The position numbers were made by a program, and so were the translations under genes. This document shows, one piece after another, positions 9,928 to 20,586 of a stretch of DNA of 64,000 nucleotides. Numbering within the stretch: position 1 is the first letter of the stretch; every line of letters begins with the position of its first letter. Source of the DNA: Archangium violaceum Cb vi76. Lineage in GTDB: Bacteria > Myxococcota > Myxococcia > Myxococcales > Myxococcaceae. Location of the stretch: assembly GCF_000733295.1 (NCBI RefSeq), contig NZ_JPMI01000233.1, positions 124,001 to 188,000 on the forward strand, given 5' to 3'. The notes below the pieces were generated by a model. The model had not been told where the DNA came from. It did not search any database and saw only the letters and a program-made list of their open reading frames with translations.

Positions 9928-11487
9928 TCATTTTTCGTGAATTATCCCGGCCTGCTCCGGGCCATCCCCAGGGATTCCGGGCACATAGCGCCCCGGGGCC
10001 AGGATGCCGGCTGGATCAACGGCCTGTTTCAACCGCCGCAGGAGCGCGGCCGAGTCATCCCCCGTGGGCAGGGAGTCCTCCGCGGACTGGAGGCCCAGCC
10101 GGGTGGGATGGTACCCGGCGGTGGTCAGCTCGCGCGCCAGCGCCCGGTAGCAGGCCAGGGCGCGCTCGTCCTCGCCGCGCTTGTCGCGATCAAAGGCGAG
10201 GGCCACGACGAGGTACAGGCAGCGGGCGGAGTGGGCCAGCAGCGCCAGGTTGGGCTCGAAGCCGAACATGCGGGGGAGGCGATCCGCGATGGCCACGGCG
10301 CGCTGGGCCTCCTCGCCCGTGAAGGGCAGGGCCACCGAGCACCAGATGAAGCCGCAGCGATCCCTGTCCGGGTGGGGCTCGTCCGGCCTGGGCGTGCGCT
10401 TGCGCCAGTACGTCATGGACAGGTTGATGTCCGTGGGGACGCCCTGGAAGGGGCTCTCTCCGTCCTCGGGAGGAGGCGAGAGGCGCAACGGGCGCGGCAG
10501 TCCCTCGAGCGCGGAGGCCAGCCGCCGCTCCAGCACCGCGCCCATGTCCACGTCCGGGGCGTGGAGGGCGCCGCTGATGGCCCAGCGGCCGAAGCCCTCG
10601 CGGAACTGGTCCAGCAGGAAGGCGGGCAGGGGCGTGCGCCCACTGGTGGCGGCATACGGGTACTGCCGCGCGATGCTGAGCGCCTTGATGTCGTTCCAGA
10701 AGAAGAAGCTGCTGCGCAGCGTGCCGTCCAGCGCGAGCTCCTGGAGCGTGTCCAACCGCTCGAAGAGCTGCGCGTCCTCGTCCACCGAGATGAAGAACTC
10801 GCGGAGGTAGGGTTGCTTGCGCGCGAGCCAGAACGTCATGCGCGTCACCACGCCGAGCGAGGACTGGCTGAAGAGGCCGTCCAGCGAGGGGCCCACGCCC
10901 CAGCGGAAGACGGGGGCGGCCCGGGCGCCGGGGAAACGCGCCAGCCCCGTCTCCACCCGCTCGCCCGTGGGAAGCACCACCTCCAGGGCACACACGTGCT
11001 GGAAGATGTCCGCGTGCGGGCCGCGCCCGTCTCCCCGCTCGAGCGCGTTGCCCACCATGCTCGCGTCCGGGGAGCCACCGATGGAGGTGATGAAGGTCCG
11101 GGAGCCCTGGGCCCGCAGCCACGCATGGGCCTGGCGGAAGGTGACGCCGGGCTCCACGGTGAGGTACGCGAGCTTCTCGTCATGGGCGAGGATGCGGTTC
11201 ATCCGGCCCAGCTCCATCAACACACTGCCGTCCCGGGGCGGCACGCGCGAGCCGTAGCCCCAGTTGCGTCCGGTGCTCACCGGGTAGACGGGGACGCGGT
11301 GCTCCTGGGCGATGCGCAGGCAGGCCTGGACCTCGGCGGTGCTCGCCGGGCGGAGGATGGCGGGGATGCGCTGGGTGGTGGCGAAGGTGGCCGTCTCCGC
11401 GGCCGCGAGCGCCTCGGGCTCGGTGACGACGTGCTCCTCGCCCAGCGCGGAGCGCCACGCGGCCAGGGCGGACTCCAGCGCGCTCAT
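9928..11487 (-). CDS. FAD-binding oxidoreductase of the vanillyl-alcohol oxidase / p-cresol methylhydroxylase family
   Basis: A 519-residue flavoprotein. The N-terminal FAD_binding_4 region has RIPAILRPASTAEVQACL and the hallmark STGRNWGYGSRVP; a middle part has GSPDASMVGNALERG; the C-terminal substrate domain ends AVDPAGILAPGRYVP, a typical VAO-family end. Length fits p-cresol methylhydroxylase flavoprotein subunits (about 520 residues). It would oxidise a 4-alkylphenol or a related aromatic side chain; no cytochrome subunit gene is adjacent, so it may be an oxidase. The ATG at 11487 is chosen because it gives the usual N-terminal length; the frame stays open far upstream. Confidence 0.85.
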   Translation of the reverse strand: MSALESALAAWRSALGEEHVVTEPEALAAAETATFATTQRIPAILRPASTAEVQACLRIAQEHRVPVYPVSTGRNWGYGSRVPPRDGSVLMELGRMNRILAHDEKLAYLTVEPGVTFRQAHAWLRAQGSRTFITSIGGSPDASMVGNALERGDGRGPHADIFQHVCALEVVLPTGERVETGLARFPGARAAPVFRWGVGPSLDGLFSQSSLGVVTRMTFWLARKQPYLREFFISVDEDAQLFERLDTLQELALDGTLRSSFFFWNDIKALSIARQYPYAATSGRTPLPAFLLDQFREGFGRWAISGALHAPDVDMGAVLERRLASALEGLPRPLRLSPPPEDGESPFQGVPTDINLSMTYWRKRTPRPDEPHPDRDRCGFIWCSVALPFTGEEAQRAVAIADRLPRMFGFEPNLALLAHSARCLYLVVALAFDRDKRGEDERALACYRALARELTTAGYHPTRLGLQSAEDSLPTGDDSAALLRRLKQAVDPAGILAPGRYVPGIPGDGPEQAGIIHEK

Positions 11488-11648
11488 GGGCGCCTCCAGG
11501 AGGGAGACGGGCACGGGCTCGGGGGCGGGGGGCACGGCTCGAGGTGATGGAGGCTCACGCTCCCCAGTATGCCAGACACCACGAGAGGGGTCGCACGGGC
11601 CTCCGCGTGCGTCGCGGTGCCTCCGCGTCATTGGTACAAGGGGAGGGG

Positions 11649-13116
<1,468 letters not shown>

Positions 13117-13126
13117 CGCGTACGGC

Positions 13127-15199
13127 TCAGTTCACGGTGAACTCGCGTGACGTGCCGCTGTAGGCGCGGATGAGCCCATCCCATCCGGACTTCCAGTCGC
13201 CGTCATGGCGGATGCGGTAGGTGCCCGGCACCGCGTCCGCCGGAATCGTCCACTCGGTGGTGACGTGCGAGCAGCCGTAGGTGGGGGCGCAGTCGTACCG
13301 CTTCCAGCGGTACTTCGTCTCCCAGTCCCAGTCGTTGGCCACCGTCACCCACGTGGTGCCCGACTTGCGCTGCACCTGCAGGAAGCTGCCCTGGCGGCGG
13401 AGGTTGTTCTTCGGGTGGCCTCCCCAGAACTTCACGCTCACCGTCTGGCCCCGGGTGTAGCTGGCGAGCGCGTTCGTCACGACGCTACCGAAGCTCACCG
13501 TCAGCAGCTTGTCGTCGTACACCACGCCCGTCTGCAACGTGGACTGGTTGTTGCGGAGATCTCTCGGGGTGGGGCCCGGGGCCACCGTGGCGCCCGTGCG
13601 GAGGGCGCTGGCCAGCTTGTCCACCTCCTGCTGCACCGCCGCCAGCGTCCACGGGCCGAAGTGCGTGGAGGCACCCTCGTAGTCCTGCTTCGCGTACTCC
13701 TCGCGCGTGGACAGGTAGCCCGCGTAGGCGTTGGACAGGCCGGCGATGAGCACCTGGTTCACCCCCACCGGGGACAGTTGCGCGAGCACCTGCTGCCGCA
13801 CCCGCCGCCCCGCCATGGTGGTGGGCTCGAAGGGCAGCGCCACCAGCGCCACGTTGCCCAGCCGCACCACCTGCAGCGGCAGCACCTCGGGCGTCCACGG
13901 GTAGGGCTGCAGGGTGCCCATCTCCAGGACGATGGGCTTCTCCCCCTGGCATGCCGTGGTGAAGAGGGCGCAGTTGAAGACGCCCCAGGCGTCGTCGATG
14001 GTCTCACAGGAGGAGCCCTCGTAGCCGTAGCCCGGGCCGTCCTCGGCGCCCGCCAGCATGGAGTCTCCAATGGCCGCCTCGCAGGTGGTGCGCCACACGC
14101 CATCCGTGTACGCGGGCGCCACCTGCACCGAGTCCATCGCCACGTACGCGTGCCGGAAGTCCACCCCGCCCGTCAGCGGCGCCGAGGCCGTGTCATAGAG
14201 CGTCTTCGCCAGGTTGTACTGCTTGCGCCCGGAGAGCTCCGTGCTCTCGAAGTCGTTGGCGCCGCCGCCGTTGGTGCCGCCGTAGATGTTGGGCGTCACG
14301 TCTCCCTCGTTGCTCTGCGCGAAGGCCGCCACGAAGGTGCGCTGCGCGGTGTAGTTCGTCCCCTTGAGCTTCTCGAAGAGGTAGGAGGCGTAGCCCTTGT
14401 TGTCGCCGCTGATGAGCAGGTTGTCGTTGCCCATGGAGGTGGCGTGCACGGCGAACCAGTTGATGAGGCCCACCTCGCCTCCGTCATCCGTCTGCAGCCG
14501 CAGCAGCGTCATGCGCTTGTCGGTGTCGTGGGTGTACTGCGCGCGCTCGGTGGCGGAGTTGCGCAGGTAGGCCCCGGGGGAGCGATTGATGCTCGTGTCG
14601 AGGAGGTCCCCGGAGGCGACGCGGATGGTGCCGGGCGCCAGGTTGTCGTGGGCGCGGACGATGGACTGGAAGATGCCGTCCACGATGGCGTCGAAGCCCT
14701 GCTTGTCGTAGCCGAGGATGGTGAGGTTGTAGAGCGCGTAGTGCGAGTGCCCGCCCGGCCCCGAGTGCGTGTGCGTGGCGCTCAGCAGCACGTTGTCGTC
14801 CGTGTAGAGGGTGCCGTAGCGGGCACGCAGCTTCTCCACCACCTGCTGCCGCACGCCCTGGTAGATCTGACCCAGGTCCGCGCTCACGAACACCGCGCGC
14901 TTGCCGTTGCAGGGCGAGGCGATGACGAAGGCGCGCGAGCGCAGGCGCTGGTGGATGCCCGCCGTCTTCTGGTCCACCATGGCGTAGCCCATCATGCCGA
15001 GCTCCGCCGCCGGGCCGGTGATGTCATGGAGGCCCGCGCCCACCTGGAAGCTCTGGTTGGTCGCGCACGGGTCGGCGAGCGCGTCGCTCCGCGTGGAGAG
15101 GGAGTCCTCGTCCGGGGACTGAGTGTCGCAGGCACCCAGGGTGAGCGCGAGCACCACGGCCGCCAGCAGGCGTGGAGAGGAGAAGAGACGTCGTTGCAT
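13127..15199 (-). CDS. Neutral/alkaline ceramidase lipoprotein
   Basis: A 690-residue secreted lipoprotein with signal peptide and lipobox LTLGAC at about residues 19-24. The catalytic domain has the neutral ceramidase hallmarks: VGAGLHDITGPA at its start, the zinc-binding THTHSGPGG, and SNEGDVTPN, which carries the nucleophile region. The C-terminal 170 residues form the immunoglobulin-like domain usual in this family (VSFGSVVTNALAS to the end). It should hydrolyse the amide bond of ceramides, either from prey or host membranes or the sphingolipids myxobacteria themselves make. The start at 15199 is chosen because it begins the signal peptide. Confidence 0.9.
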   Translation of the reverse strand: MQRRLFSSPRLLAAVVLALTLGACDTQSPDEDSLSTRSDALADPCATNQSFQVGAGLHDITGPAAELGMMGYAMVDQKTAGIHQRLRSRAFVIASPCNGKRAVFVSADLGQIYQGVRQQVVEKLRARYGTLYTDDNVLLSATHTHSGPGGHSHYALYNLTILGYDKQGFDAIVDGIFQSIVRAHDNLAPGTIRVASGDLLDTSINRSPGAYLRNSATERAQYTHDTDKRMTLLRLQTDDGGEVGLINWFAVHATSMGNDNLLISGDNKGYASYLFEKLKGTNYTAQRTFVAAFAQSNEGDVTPNIYGGTNGGGANDFESTELSGRKQYNLAKTLYDTASAPLTGGVDFRHAYVAMDSVQVAPAYTDGVWRTTCEAAIGDSMLAGAEDGPGYGYEGSSCETIDDAWGVFNCALFTTACQGEKPIVLEMGTLQPYPWTPEVLPLQVVRLGNVALVALPFEPTTMAGRRVRQQVLAQLSPVGVNQVLIAGLSNAYAGYLSTREEYAKQDYEGASTHFGPWTLAAVQQEVDKLASALRTGATVAPGPTPRDLRNNQSTLQTGVVYDDKLLTVSFGSVVTNALASYTRGQTVSVKFWGGHPKNNLRRQGSFLQVQRKSGTTWVTVANDWDWETKYRWKRYDCAPTYGCSHVTTEWTIPADAVPGTYRIRHDGDWKSGWDGLIRAYSGTSREFTVN

Positions 15200-15524
15200 G
15201 GAGACTCCTGTGTCGGAATTCGGAGATTGTCGGCGAGAGTCTGCCCGGGTTGCCGCCCGCTTCGGTTGGTGCGGTGCGTCGAAGGGGAGGGTTTTGTCCG
15301 CGACAATGAAGCCGCTTCCGGCCCCCGAGCACTGACCGGGAGCGGAGGCCCCATGCTCTCCTGTCCTGCTCTTCGGGCGGCGGGAGAACAAGGACGGCGC
15401 TGGAAGCAACGCCGTGCGGCTCATCTTCTCCACCCGCGTCTTCTACTGAGCCGTCACCCGGCCCTATCCTACGGGCCCGTAGAATCCTGGAATACGCAGC
15501 CCGTTCCTCCGTCTGGATGACATC
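15200..15524. promoter_or_regulatory. Divergent intergenic region with a 14-bp palindrome
   Basis: This 325-bp gap separates the divergent ceramidase and coiled-coil genes and must hold both promoters. A perfect 14-bp palindrome, CTACGGGCCCGTAG, lies at 15469-15482, about 43 bp upstream of the plus-strand start, and could be an operator. I see no convincing -35/-10 pair and no coding sequence. Confidence 0.35.
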
Positions 15525-16307
15525 ATGAATCGATTCCTTGGCCCCGCTTCCCTCGGTCTGTCCGTCCTGGCGCTCGCGATCGCCCTTTTCGGCGGGCGAG
15601 GCGAGCCGGCGGCTCCCCCTCCGGCCAGCGAGCCGGCCTCCGATGTCGATACCTTCGCTTCACTGGAGTTGGAGGCGCTCGAACGGAGAGTGGAATCCCT
15701 CGAGCAGAGCTCGCTGAGCCTGTCCAAGCGGCTGATGTTGCTGGAGCATCGGCCGGTGGTGGCTTCCGACGGGGGCGTGGTGGCCGCGGTCCCGGCTTCC
15801 CTGGCCGCCGAGGTGGAGCAGCTCCGCTCGGAGGTGCGCGGTATGATCGCCGGCGAGGCCCTGAACTCCCAGGGCGGCCGTGATTACCTCAAGGACGCGG
15901 TGCGCTCGGTGCAGGAGGAGATGCGGACCGAGCAGCGGGAGCTCCGGCAGCAGCAGATGATTCAGGCCCAGGCCCAGGCCCAGGCGGGTCGCGCCGAGCG
16001 CCTGCGCCAGTTCGTCTCCGACGCGAAGTTGAGCTACGGCCAGGAGCAGACGCTCACGCAGCGCATGCAGACCGAGGACACCCAGCGCCAGGCGCTCTTC
16101 GATTCGGTGCGGGACGGGAGCAAGTCCTTCCGGGATGCCCGGCAGGAGCTCCGCCAGCTGCGCCAGCAGACGGACAAGGAGATGGCGTCCGTGCTCGATG
16201 AGTCGCAGCGGGCTCAGTACGAGCAGATGCGGCGCGAGGAGCGGCGCGAGGATCGTCCCCGGGGAGGAGGGCAGCGGGGGCGGGGGCAGGGGGGCGATCA
16301 GCCCTGA
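15525..16307 (+). CDS. Periplasmic or membrane-anchored coiled-coil protein
   Basis: A 260-residue protein with one N-terminal membrane segment (about residues 6-24), a Pro/Ala-rich spacer and then long charged helices. A heptad-like coiled coil lies at 45-72, and a helical domain rich in Gln, Arg and Glu fills 90 to 235, including DAKLSYGQEQTLTQRM and LDESQRAQYEQM. The last 20 residues are Arg/Gly-rich. The LSYGQEQ...LDESQRAQYE pattern resembles the helical hairpins of Spy/CpxP-like periplasmic proteins, but I cannot assign the family firmly. The function is unknown; an envelope stress or assembly role is a guess. Confidence 0.7.
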   Translation: MNRFLGPASLGLSVLALAIALFGGRGEPAAPPPASEPASDVDTFASLELEALERRVESLEQSSLSLSKRLMLLEHRPVVASDGGVVAAVPASLAAEVEQLRSEVRGMIAGEALNSQGGRDYLKDAVRSVQEEMRTEQRELRQQQMIQAQAQAQAGRAERLRQFVSDAKLSYGQEQTLTQRMQTEDTQRQALFDSVRDGSKSFRDARQELRQLRQQTDKEMASVLDESQRAQYEQMRREERREDRPRGGGQRGRGQGGDQP

Positions 16308-16374
16308 CGCCGCGTCCGGCCTCCCGCGGACGTACGTCAGGCGATGTGCCACCGGCCAGCCCACCGGGGCGTGC

Positions 16375-17394
16375 TCACGCGGGCTGCTCCTCGGGGGGAA
16401 TCTGGAGGGGCTCGATGCGGGAGAAGGCGTCGAGGATGGCCCGGATGATGGTGCTCCTCCCGGTGAAGAAGGCGCTGATGTGTCCCCCCGTCAGGTAGCG
16501 CAGCTCCGCCCCTCGCCAGTGCTGCAACAGGCGCAGGGTGGAGGAGGAGGGGACGAAACCATCCTGGCGCGCGGCCAGGAGGATGGCGCGGCGCGGGTTG
16601 GACAGGGGCGGCAGCGCGGTGGTGGCCGCCGCCGAGAGCAGCTCGGCCAGCCGCTGGCGGGCCGCCTCGGGGCCCCCGGTGGTGCGGCCCAACGTCTCCC
16701 AGTCGGGGACGGCGGACAGCACGCCCTCGGTGAAGACGGGCGCCGACGAGTGCGCCGCCGCCAGGGGGATGACGGCCGCGGGCAGTGGGAACATGGCGGC
16801 GGCATAGGCCGCGATGCTGCCCCCCATGCTGTAGCCGGAGATGCCCACCTTGGGGTGGCCGGTGGCCAGCAGCCACCCGAGCAGCGCCGTCGCCTCCACC
16901 GCCGTGGCGCGGAACATGAGCAGCAGCTCCACCACCGTGCGCACCGCCGCGCCCTTCTGTCCGGGCGGGCGGCGCGAGCCGTAGAAGGGATTCTCCAGCA
17001 GCAGCGCGCCCACGCCCTCCCGGGCCAGCTCCTTCGCGATGAAGCGGCGCAGGCCGAAGCCCTCGTCTCCGGAGGCGGCCAGGAAGACGCACACCGGTGG
17101 ACGGGGGCCCGCGTCATGCGGCAGCAGCAGTTGGAAGCGCGCCTCCCGGCAGGCCTCGGGCAGTGAGCCCACGGCGGCGGGGCTGGGGAAGCGGCCCTCC
17201 TGGACGAGCAGGTGCCCCTCGCGCCGTGCCTGGCGCACCGTCACCTCGGAGAGCTCGGGGAAGGCGAAGCCCTGGGGGCCCCGGGTGAGCTTCTCCAACA
17301 GCGCGTTGGAGCCCCAGCCGTCTTCGAAGAAGCGGGGCTGGCGCGCCACCGTCACTTTCGCGGCGAGCGCGTCCAACCAGTGCATGCGATTCAT
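16375..17394 (-). CDS. Alpha/beta hydrolase, ABHD18-like
   Basis: A 339-residue hydrolase with the nucleophile elbow GYSMGG near residue 197 (Ser), an acidic residue in the AARQDGFVP stretch and a late His in GGHISAFF. The pattern PFYGSRRPPGQKGAAVRTV before the elbow fits the ABHD18/DUF2048 family. There is no signal peptide, so it is probably cytoplasmic. The substrate is unknown; esters or acyl conjugates are likely. It is convergent with the coiled-coil gene and downstream of the phosphatase gene on the same strand (75-bp gap). Confidence 0.8.
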   Translation of the reverse strand: MNRMHWLDALAAKVTVARQPRFFEDGWGSNALLEKLTRGPQGFAFPELSEVTVRQARREGHLLVQEGRFPSPAAVGSLPEACREARFQLLLPHDAGPRPPVCVFLAASGDEGFGLRRFIAKELAREGVGALLLENPFYGSRRPPGQKGAAVRTVVELLLMFRATAVEATALLGWLLATGHPKVGISGYSMGGSIAAYAAAMFPLPAAVIPLAAAHSSAPVFTEGVLSAVPDWETLGRTTGGPEAARQRLAELLSAAATTALPPLSNPRRAILLAARQDGFVPSSSTLRLLQHWRGAELRYLTGGHISAFFTGRSTIIRAILDAFSRIEPLQIPPEEQPA

Positions 17395-17469
17395 TCTCGT
17401 GGGACTCCCGGGGAATGCCGCCCGGCATCCTCGCCGCGTCCGGGCAGCATTCCAACCGGAAGTACCAGG

Positions 17470-19419
17470 TTACTGCTGCTCGAGGGCGGTGGCGGGCACC
17501 GGCTCGGGCTCGTCCGCCACGGACTCCAGCGTGTCGGCCGGAGGCACCGGCTTCTGGTCGCGCAGGAACTCGGGCTGATGCTTGGGGTCGTACGTGGGGC
17601 CCTGGGGCGCGTCCACGGACATGGCCGAGACACCGGACGGCGAGGCCACCGCGGCGGGCAGCGTCTTCGTCAGCGTGAGGCTGTCTCGCACGGTGCCGCT
17701 CGAGGTGATGAACTTCGTGGTCAGCGTGCCGCCGTCCACCACCACATCCAGGTAGCCCACGTTGGTGTTGTCGCGGAAGGCCGTCCAGCTCGGCTGCGCG
17801 CCGGGGAAGGGGCGCAGGGTCGCGCCGCCGCTGCCCACCACCAGGTAGGGGATGCCGCGCGTGCCCGAGGGGGCCACCGCGTCACCCTTCATCGGCCTGG
17901 TGCGCTCGTAGTTGTGGTCATGGCCCGTGAGGACCAGGTCCACCCCGTACTGCTCGAAGAGGGGGGCGAACTCGCGGCGCATGGCCGTGGTCGAGAGGTG
18001 CTCGCCGCTGGACCAGGGCGGGTGGTGGAAGAAGACGATCTTCCAGGGACGGCTCGTGGCGGCCAGGTCCTGGGCGAGCCACGTCTTCTGCAGCGCCGTC
18101 GTGCAGTCGGCGATGGTGAAGTTGCGGCAGTTGGAGTCCAGCGAGGCGAAGTGCACCGGACCCCAGTCGAACGAGTAGTAGCGCTCGCTCTTCGCGGAGT
18201 TGTTGGCCGGCAGGTAGAAGTTGTCCAGGTACGGCTTGGCGTTGCTGGTGACGTACTCGTGGTTGCCCGGCGTGGGGAAGAGGGGCACCTCGCGCAGCAG
18301 GGCCGCCATGGGCTTGAACATGTTGCTCTGGAACTCCGCGTCCGTGCCGGAGGAGTACGCGTTGTCGCCGAGCGTGAGGAGGAACTCACCCGCGCGCGCG
18401 ACCGTGAGCTGCTGGAGCACCTTGGTCTGCAGCGAGCCGCCCGTGCCGAAGTCACCCATGGCGGTGAAGTGCACGCGCGTCGTCTCGGGACCGGAGGCCG
18501 TCTGGAAGCGCCGCACGCCGGTGACGGAGCCGCAGGCCTCGACGACGTAGCTGTACGTCTTGCCCGGGAGCAGGCCGGTGAGCTTCACCGCGTGCTGCCA
18601 CCCGGCCGCCGTGGCCGTGGCGGTGCGCGAGATGTCCGAGCCCTCGCCATAGCGGACGAAGGGCGTGCAGGACACGCCGGTGCGGAAGACCACCAGGGCG
18701 CTGGTGGTGCCCACGCTCTGCAGGTACGGCTGGCGCGGCAGCGCCGGGCCCGAGTCGGTGGTGGGGGCGGTGGGCGGCGTCGTGGTGTCATCGCCACAGG
18801 CGCGCGCCTCGGTGATGGAGGCCCAGTCGTTGACGGTGTTGCCGTTGACGGTGACGCGCAGGTAGCGCGCCTTGCGCGTGCTGGTGAAGCGGTACGTCTG
18901 GGCGTCGGCCGTCAGCGCGCTGGTGGCCGCGTAGGCCTGGGTGTAGGTGGTGCCGTCCTCGGAGGTCTCCAGCGTGAAGTGATTCTGGCGCTGGGCGCCC
19001 TGGTGCCAGGCGATGGTGGCGCCGGCGAGCGTCTGCGAGCCGCCCAGGTCGAGCTTGAGCCACGAGCCCTTGCCGGGGCCGCTCCAGCGCGTGTCCAGCT
19101 TGTCGTCCTGGGTGTTGGCGGCCACGCTGCCCGCGCCGTCATCGCCGCTGGCGGTCGCCTTGGCGGAGGTGAGTTGGCGGCAGTTGCTCGCGGTGAGCCC
19201 GGAGCTGCTGCTGCCCAGGTTCCCGGCGGCCGGGGTCTCGGGCGCATCGGAAGCGGGCGGGCTGGCGGCAGGTGGGCTGGCCGGAGCCTGAGCCGGGGCC
19301 GCGGGCGCCTCGGAGGCCGGAGCCGCCGAGGGAGAAGGGGTGGAGGGCGCTTCACACGCCGTGGTGAGCAGGACGCCCAGCAGACACGAGGAGGAGAGCA
19401 GTCGGTTTCGTTTGTGCAT
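17470..19419 (-). CDS. Lipoprotein metallophosphoesterase with discoidin (F5/8 type C) domain
   Basis: A 649-residue secreted lipoprotein with signal peptide and lipobox LLTTAC. After a Pro/Ala/Ser-rich linker comes an F5/8 type C domain (about residues 80-220; WSGPGKGSWLKLDLGG, RYLRVTVNGN), a carbohydrate- or lipid-binding module. Next is a fibronectin III-like domain as in purple acid phosphatases (PYLQSVGTTSALVVFRT), then a metallophosphoesterase with all five metal motifs: MGDFGTGG, LGDNAYSSG, GNHE, FFHHPPW and GHDHNYER. It is likely a cell-surface acid phosphatase or phosphodiesterase that docks on a polymer. The ATG at 19419 is the only start that gives a signal peptide. Confidence 0.9.
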   Translation of the reverse strand: MHKRNRLLSSSCLLGVLLTTACEAPSTPSPSAAPASEAPAAPAQAPASPPAASPPASDAPETPAAGNLGSSSSGLTASNCRQLTSAKATASGDDGAGSVAANTQDDKLDTRWSGPGKGSWLKLDLGGSQTLAGATIAWHQGAQRQNHFTLETSEDGTTYTQAYAATSALTADAQTYRFTSTRKARYLRVTVNGNTVNDWASITEARACGDDTTTPPTAPTTDSGPALPRQPYLQSVGTTSALVVFRTGVSCTPFVRYGEGSDISRTATATAAGWQHAVKLTGLLPGKTYSYVVEACGSVTGVRRFQTASGPETTRVHFTAMGDFGTGGSLQTKVLQQLTVARAGEFLLTLGDNAYSSGTDAEFQSNMFKPMAALLREVPLFPTPGNHEYVTSNAKPYLDNFYLPANNSAKSERYYSFDWGPVHFASLDSNCRNFTIADCTTALQKTWLAQDLAATSRPWKIVFFHHPPWSSGEHLSTTAMRREFAPLFEQYGVDLVLTGHDHNYERTRPMKGDAVAPSGTRGIPYLVVGSGGATLRPFPGAQPSWTAFRDNTNVGYLDVVVDGGTLTTKFITSSGTVRDSLTLTKTLPAAVASPSGVSAMSVDAPQGPTYDPKHQPEFLRDQKPVPPADTLESVADEPEPVPATALEQQ

Positions 19420-19636
19420 CGTGGGTGCCCAAACGGAAGCTCCGGACGGGCATTCCCCGGCGCGGCCTCCCTCTCCGGATGCCCGGCTGCTGGGCTGACG
19501 GGCCCGTTGCGGGGGTTCTCGTCCCGCCGCGGCCCGGCTCCGGGCCCCCCGGGCACGTTTTCGGTGAGCGATGCACGTCCTGTGGGGTCTTCTCCCACGT
19601 ACGAATTTCTCAGGACAGGCCACAGGGATTCACACG

Positions 19637-20185
19637 ATGCGTGCACCCTCCATGCCACGGAAGACACGTGGATTCACACTGACCGAGGTGCTCGTGACGG
19701 TGGCGTTGCTGGGCCTGTTCGCGGGCATGGCCGTGGTGGCGCTCGGGCCCCTCAACGGGCGCTATCGCCGGAGGCAGGCCGCGGAGCTGGTCGCGGCGGG
19801 AGCGGCGCGGGCCCGGCTCTTCGCCCGGGACTCGGGGCGGTGCTTCCACCTGGACGTCTACCAGGACGACACCCCCGTGAGCACCGGGACTCCGGGCAAC
19901 CGGCTGCGCCTGTCGCGCCGTCCTACCGCCGACTGCGAGCGCTCCGTCACCGTGGCGGAGCTGCAGCCCGTGGAGTGGATCCCCATGCCCTCGTTGACGA
20001 CGGTGCGGGTGGAGACCGGGGCGGAGGCGGTGTGGCGGCCCAGCGGCCGGCTGCACACGGAGGACATCGCGAAGACGCCCGCGAAGCTGCGGGTGACGTC
20101 CGGGGGCGAGGAGCTGTCCATCCTGCTGGCGGTCCACGGCCCGGTGTGCGTGAGGGAAGAGCCCTCGTCGGAGGTGTGCCCATGA
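19637..20185 (+). CDS. GspH/FimT-type minor pseudopilin (FimU-like)
   Basis: A 182-residue prepilin. After a short basic leader comes RGFTLTEVLVTVALLGLF, a class III prepilin cleavage site (Gly-Phe-Thr-Leu-x-Glu) with its hydrophobic helix. The rest is the GspH/FimT-like globular domain. It begins a run of four overlapping prepilin genes and would be cleaved by PilD and form part of the type IV pilus priming tip. The ATG at 19637 is preferred; 19652 is also possible. Its stop overlaps the next start in an ATGA. Confidence 0.82.
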   Translation: MRAPSMPRKTRGFTLTEVLVTVALLGLFAGMAVVALGPLNGRYRRRQAAELVAAGAARARLFARDSGRCFHLDVYQDDTPVSTGTPGNRLRLSRRPTADCERSVTVAELQPVEWIPMPSLTTVRVETGAEAVWRPSGRLHTEDIAKTPAKLRVTSGGEELSILLAVHGPVCVREEPSSEVCP

Positions 20186-20586
20186 GCGGAGCGAAGCGCA
20201 GGCGGGGGTATGTGCTCGCCGAGGCCCTGGTGGGCGGGGGGGTGATGATGCTCGCCCTCGTGGGGGTGTTCGGGGCCCTGTCGCGGGGCGGCGAGGACGT
20301 GGGCCGGGCCGTGGCGGATCAGGACGCGGCGCAGCGGGCCACCGAGCAGCTCGAGTGGATGCGCGCGCAGCCTTCCACGGCCGGGGCCTGGGTGGCTGGA
20401 GGCCCCAAGCCCTGTCAGGCGTTGCAGGTGCCGCTGCCCACCGGGTGGACGTGCACCGTCACCGTGACGGAGGTGGCGGACACGGACGTGGGCGCGCCCG
20501 TCTCCGGCGCCCTGTCCTACAAAAAGGCCGTGGTCCAGGTGAGCTACCGCGGCACCTCGCTGTCGCTGGAGGCGCTGCGATGGTGA
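20182..20586 (+). CDS. pilV: Minor pilin PilV-like
   Basis: A 134-residue prepilin with RRGYVLAEALVGGGVMML, a variant N-methylation motif (Gly-Tyr-Val-Leu-x-Glu), then a small globular part with two Cys (PCQALQ, WTCTVT). The spacing of these short hydrophilic parts matches PilV-type minor pilins. It overlaps the FimU-like gene by 4 bp and the PilW-like gene by 7 bp, so translation is coupled. Confidence 0.78.
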   Translation: MSGAKRRRGYVLAEALVGGGVMMLALVGVFGALSRGGEDVGRAVADQDAAQRATEQLEWMRAQPSTAGAWVAGGPKPCQALQVPLPTGWTCTVTVTEVADTDVGAPVSGALSYKKAVVQVSYRGTSLSLEALRW

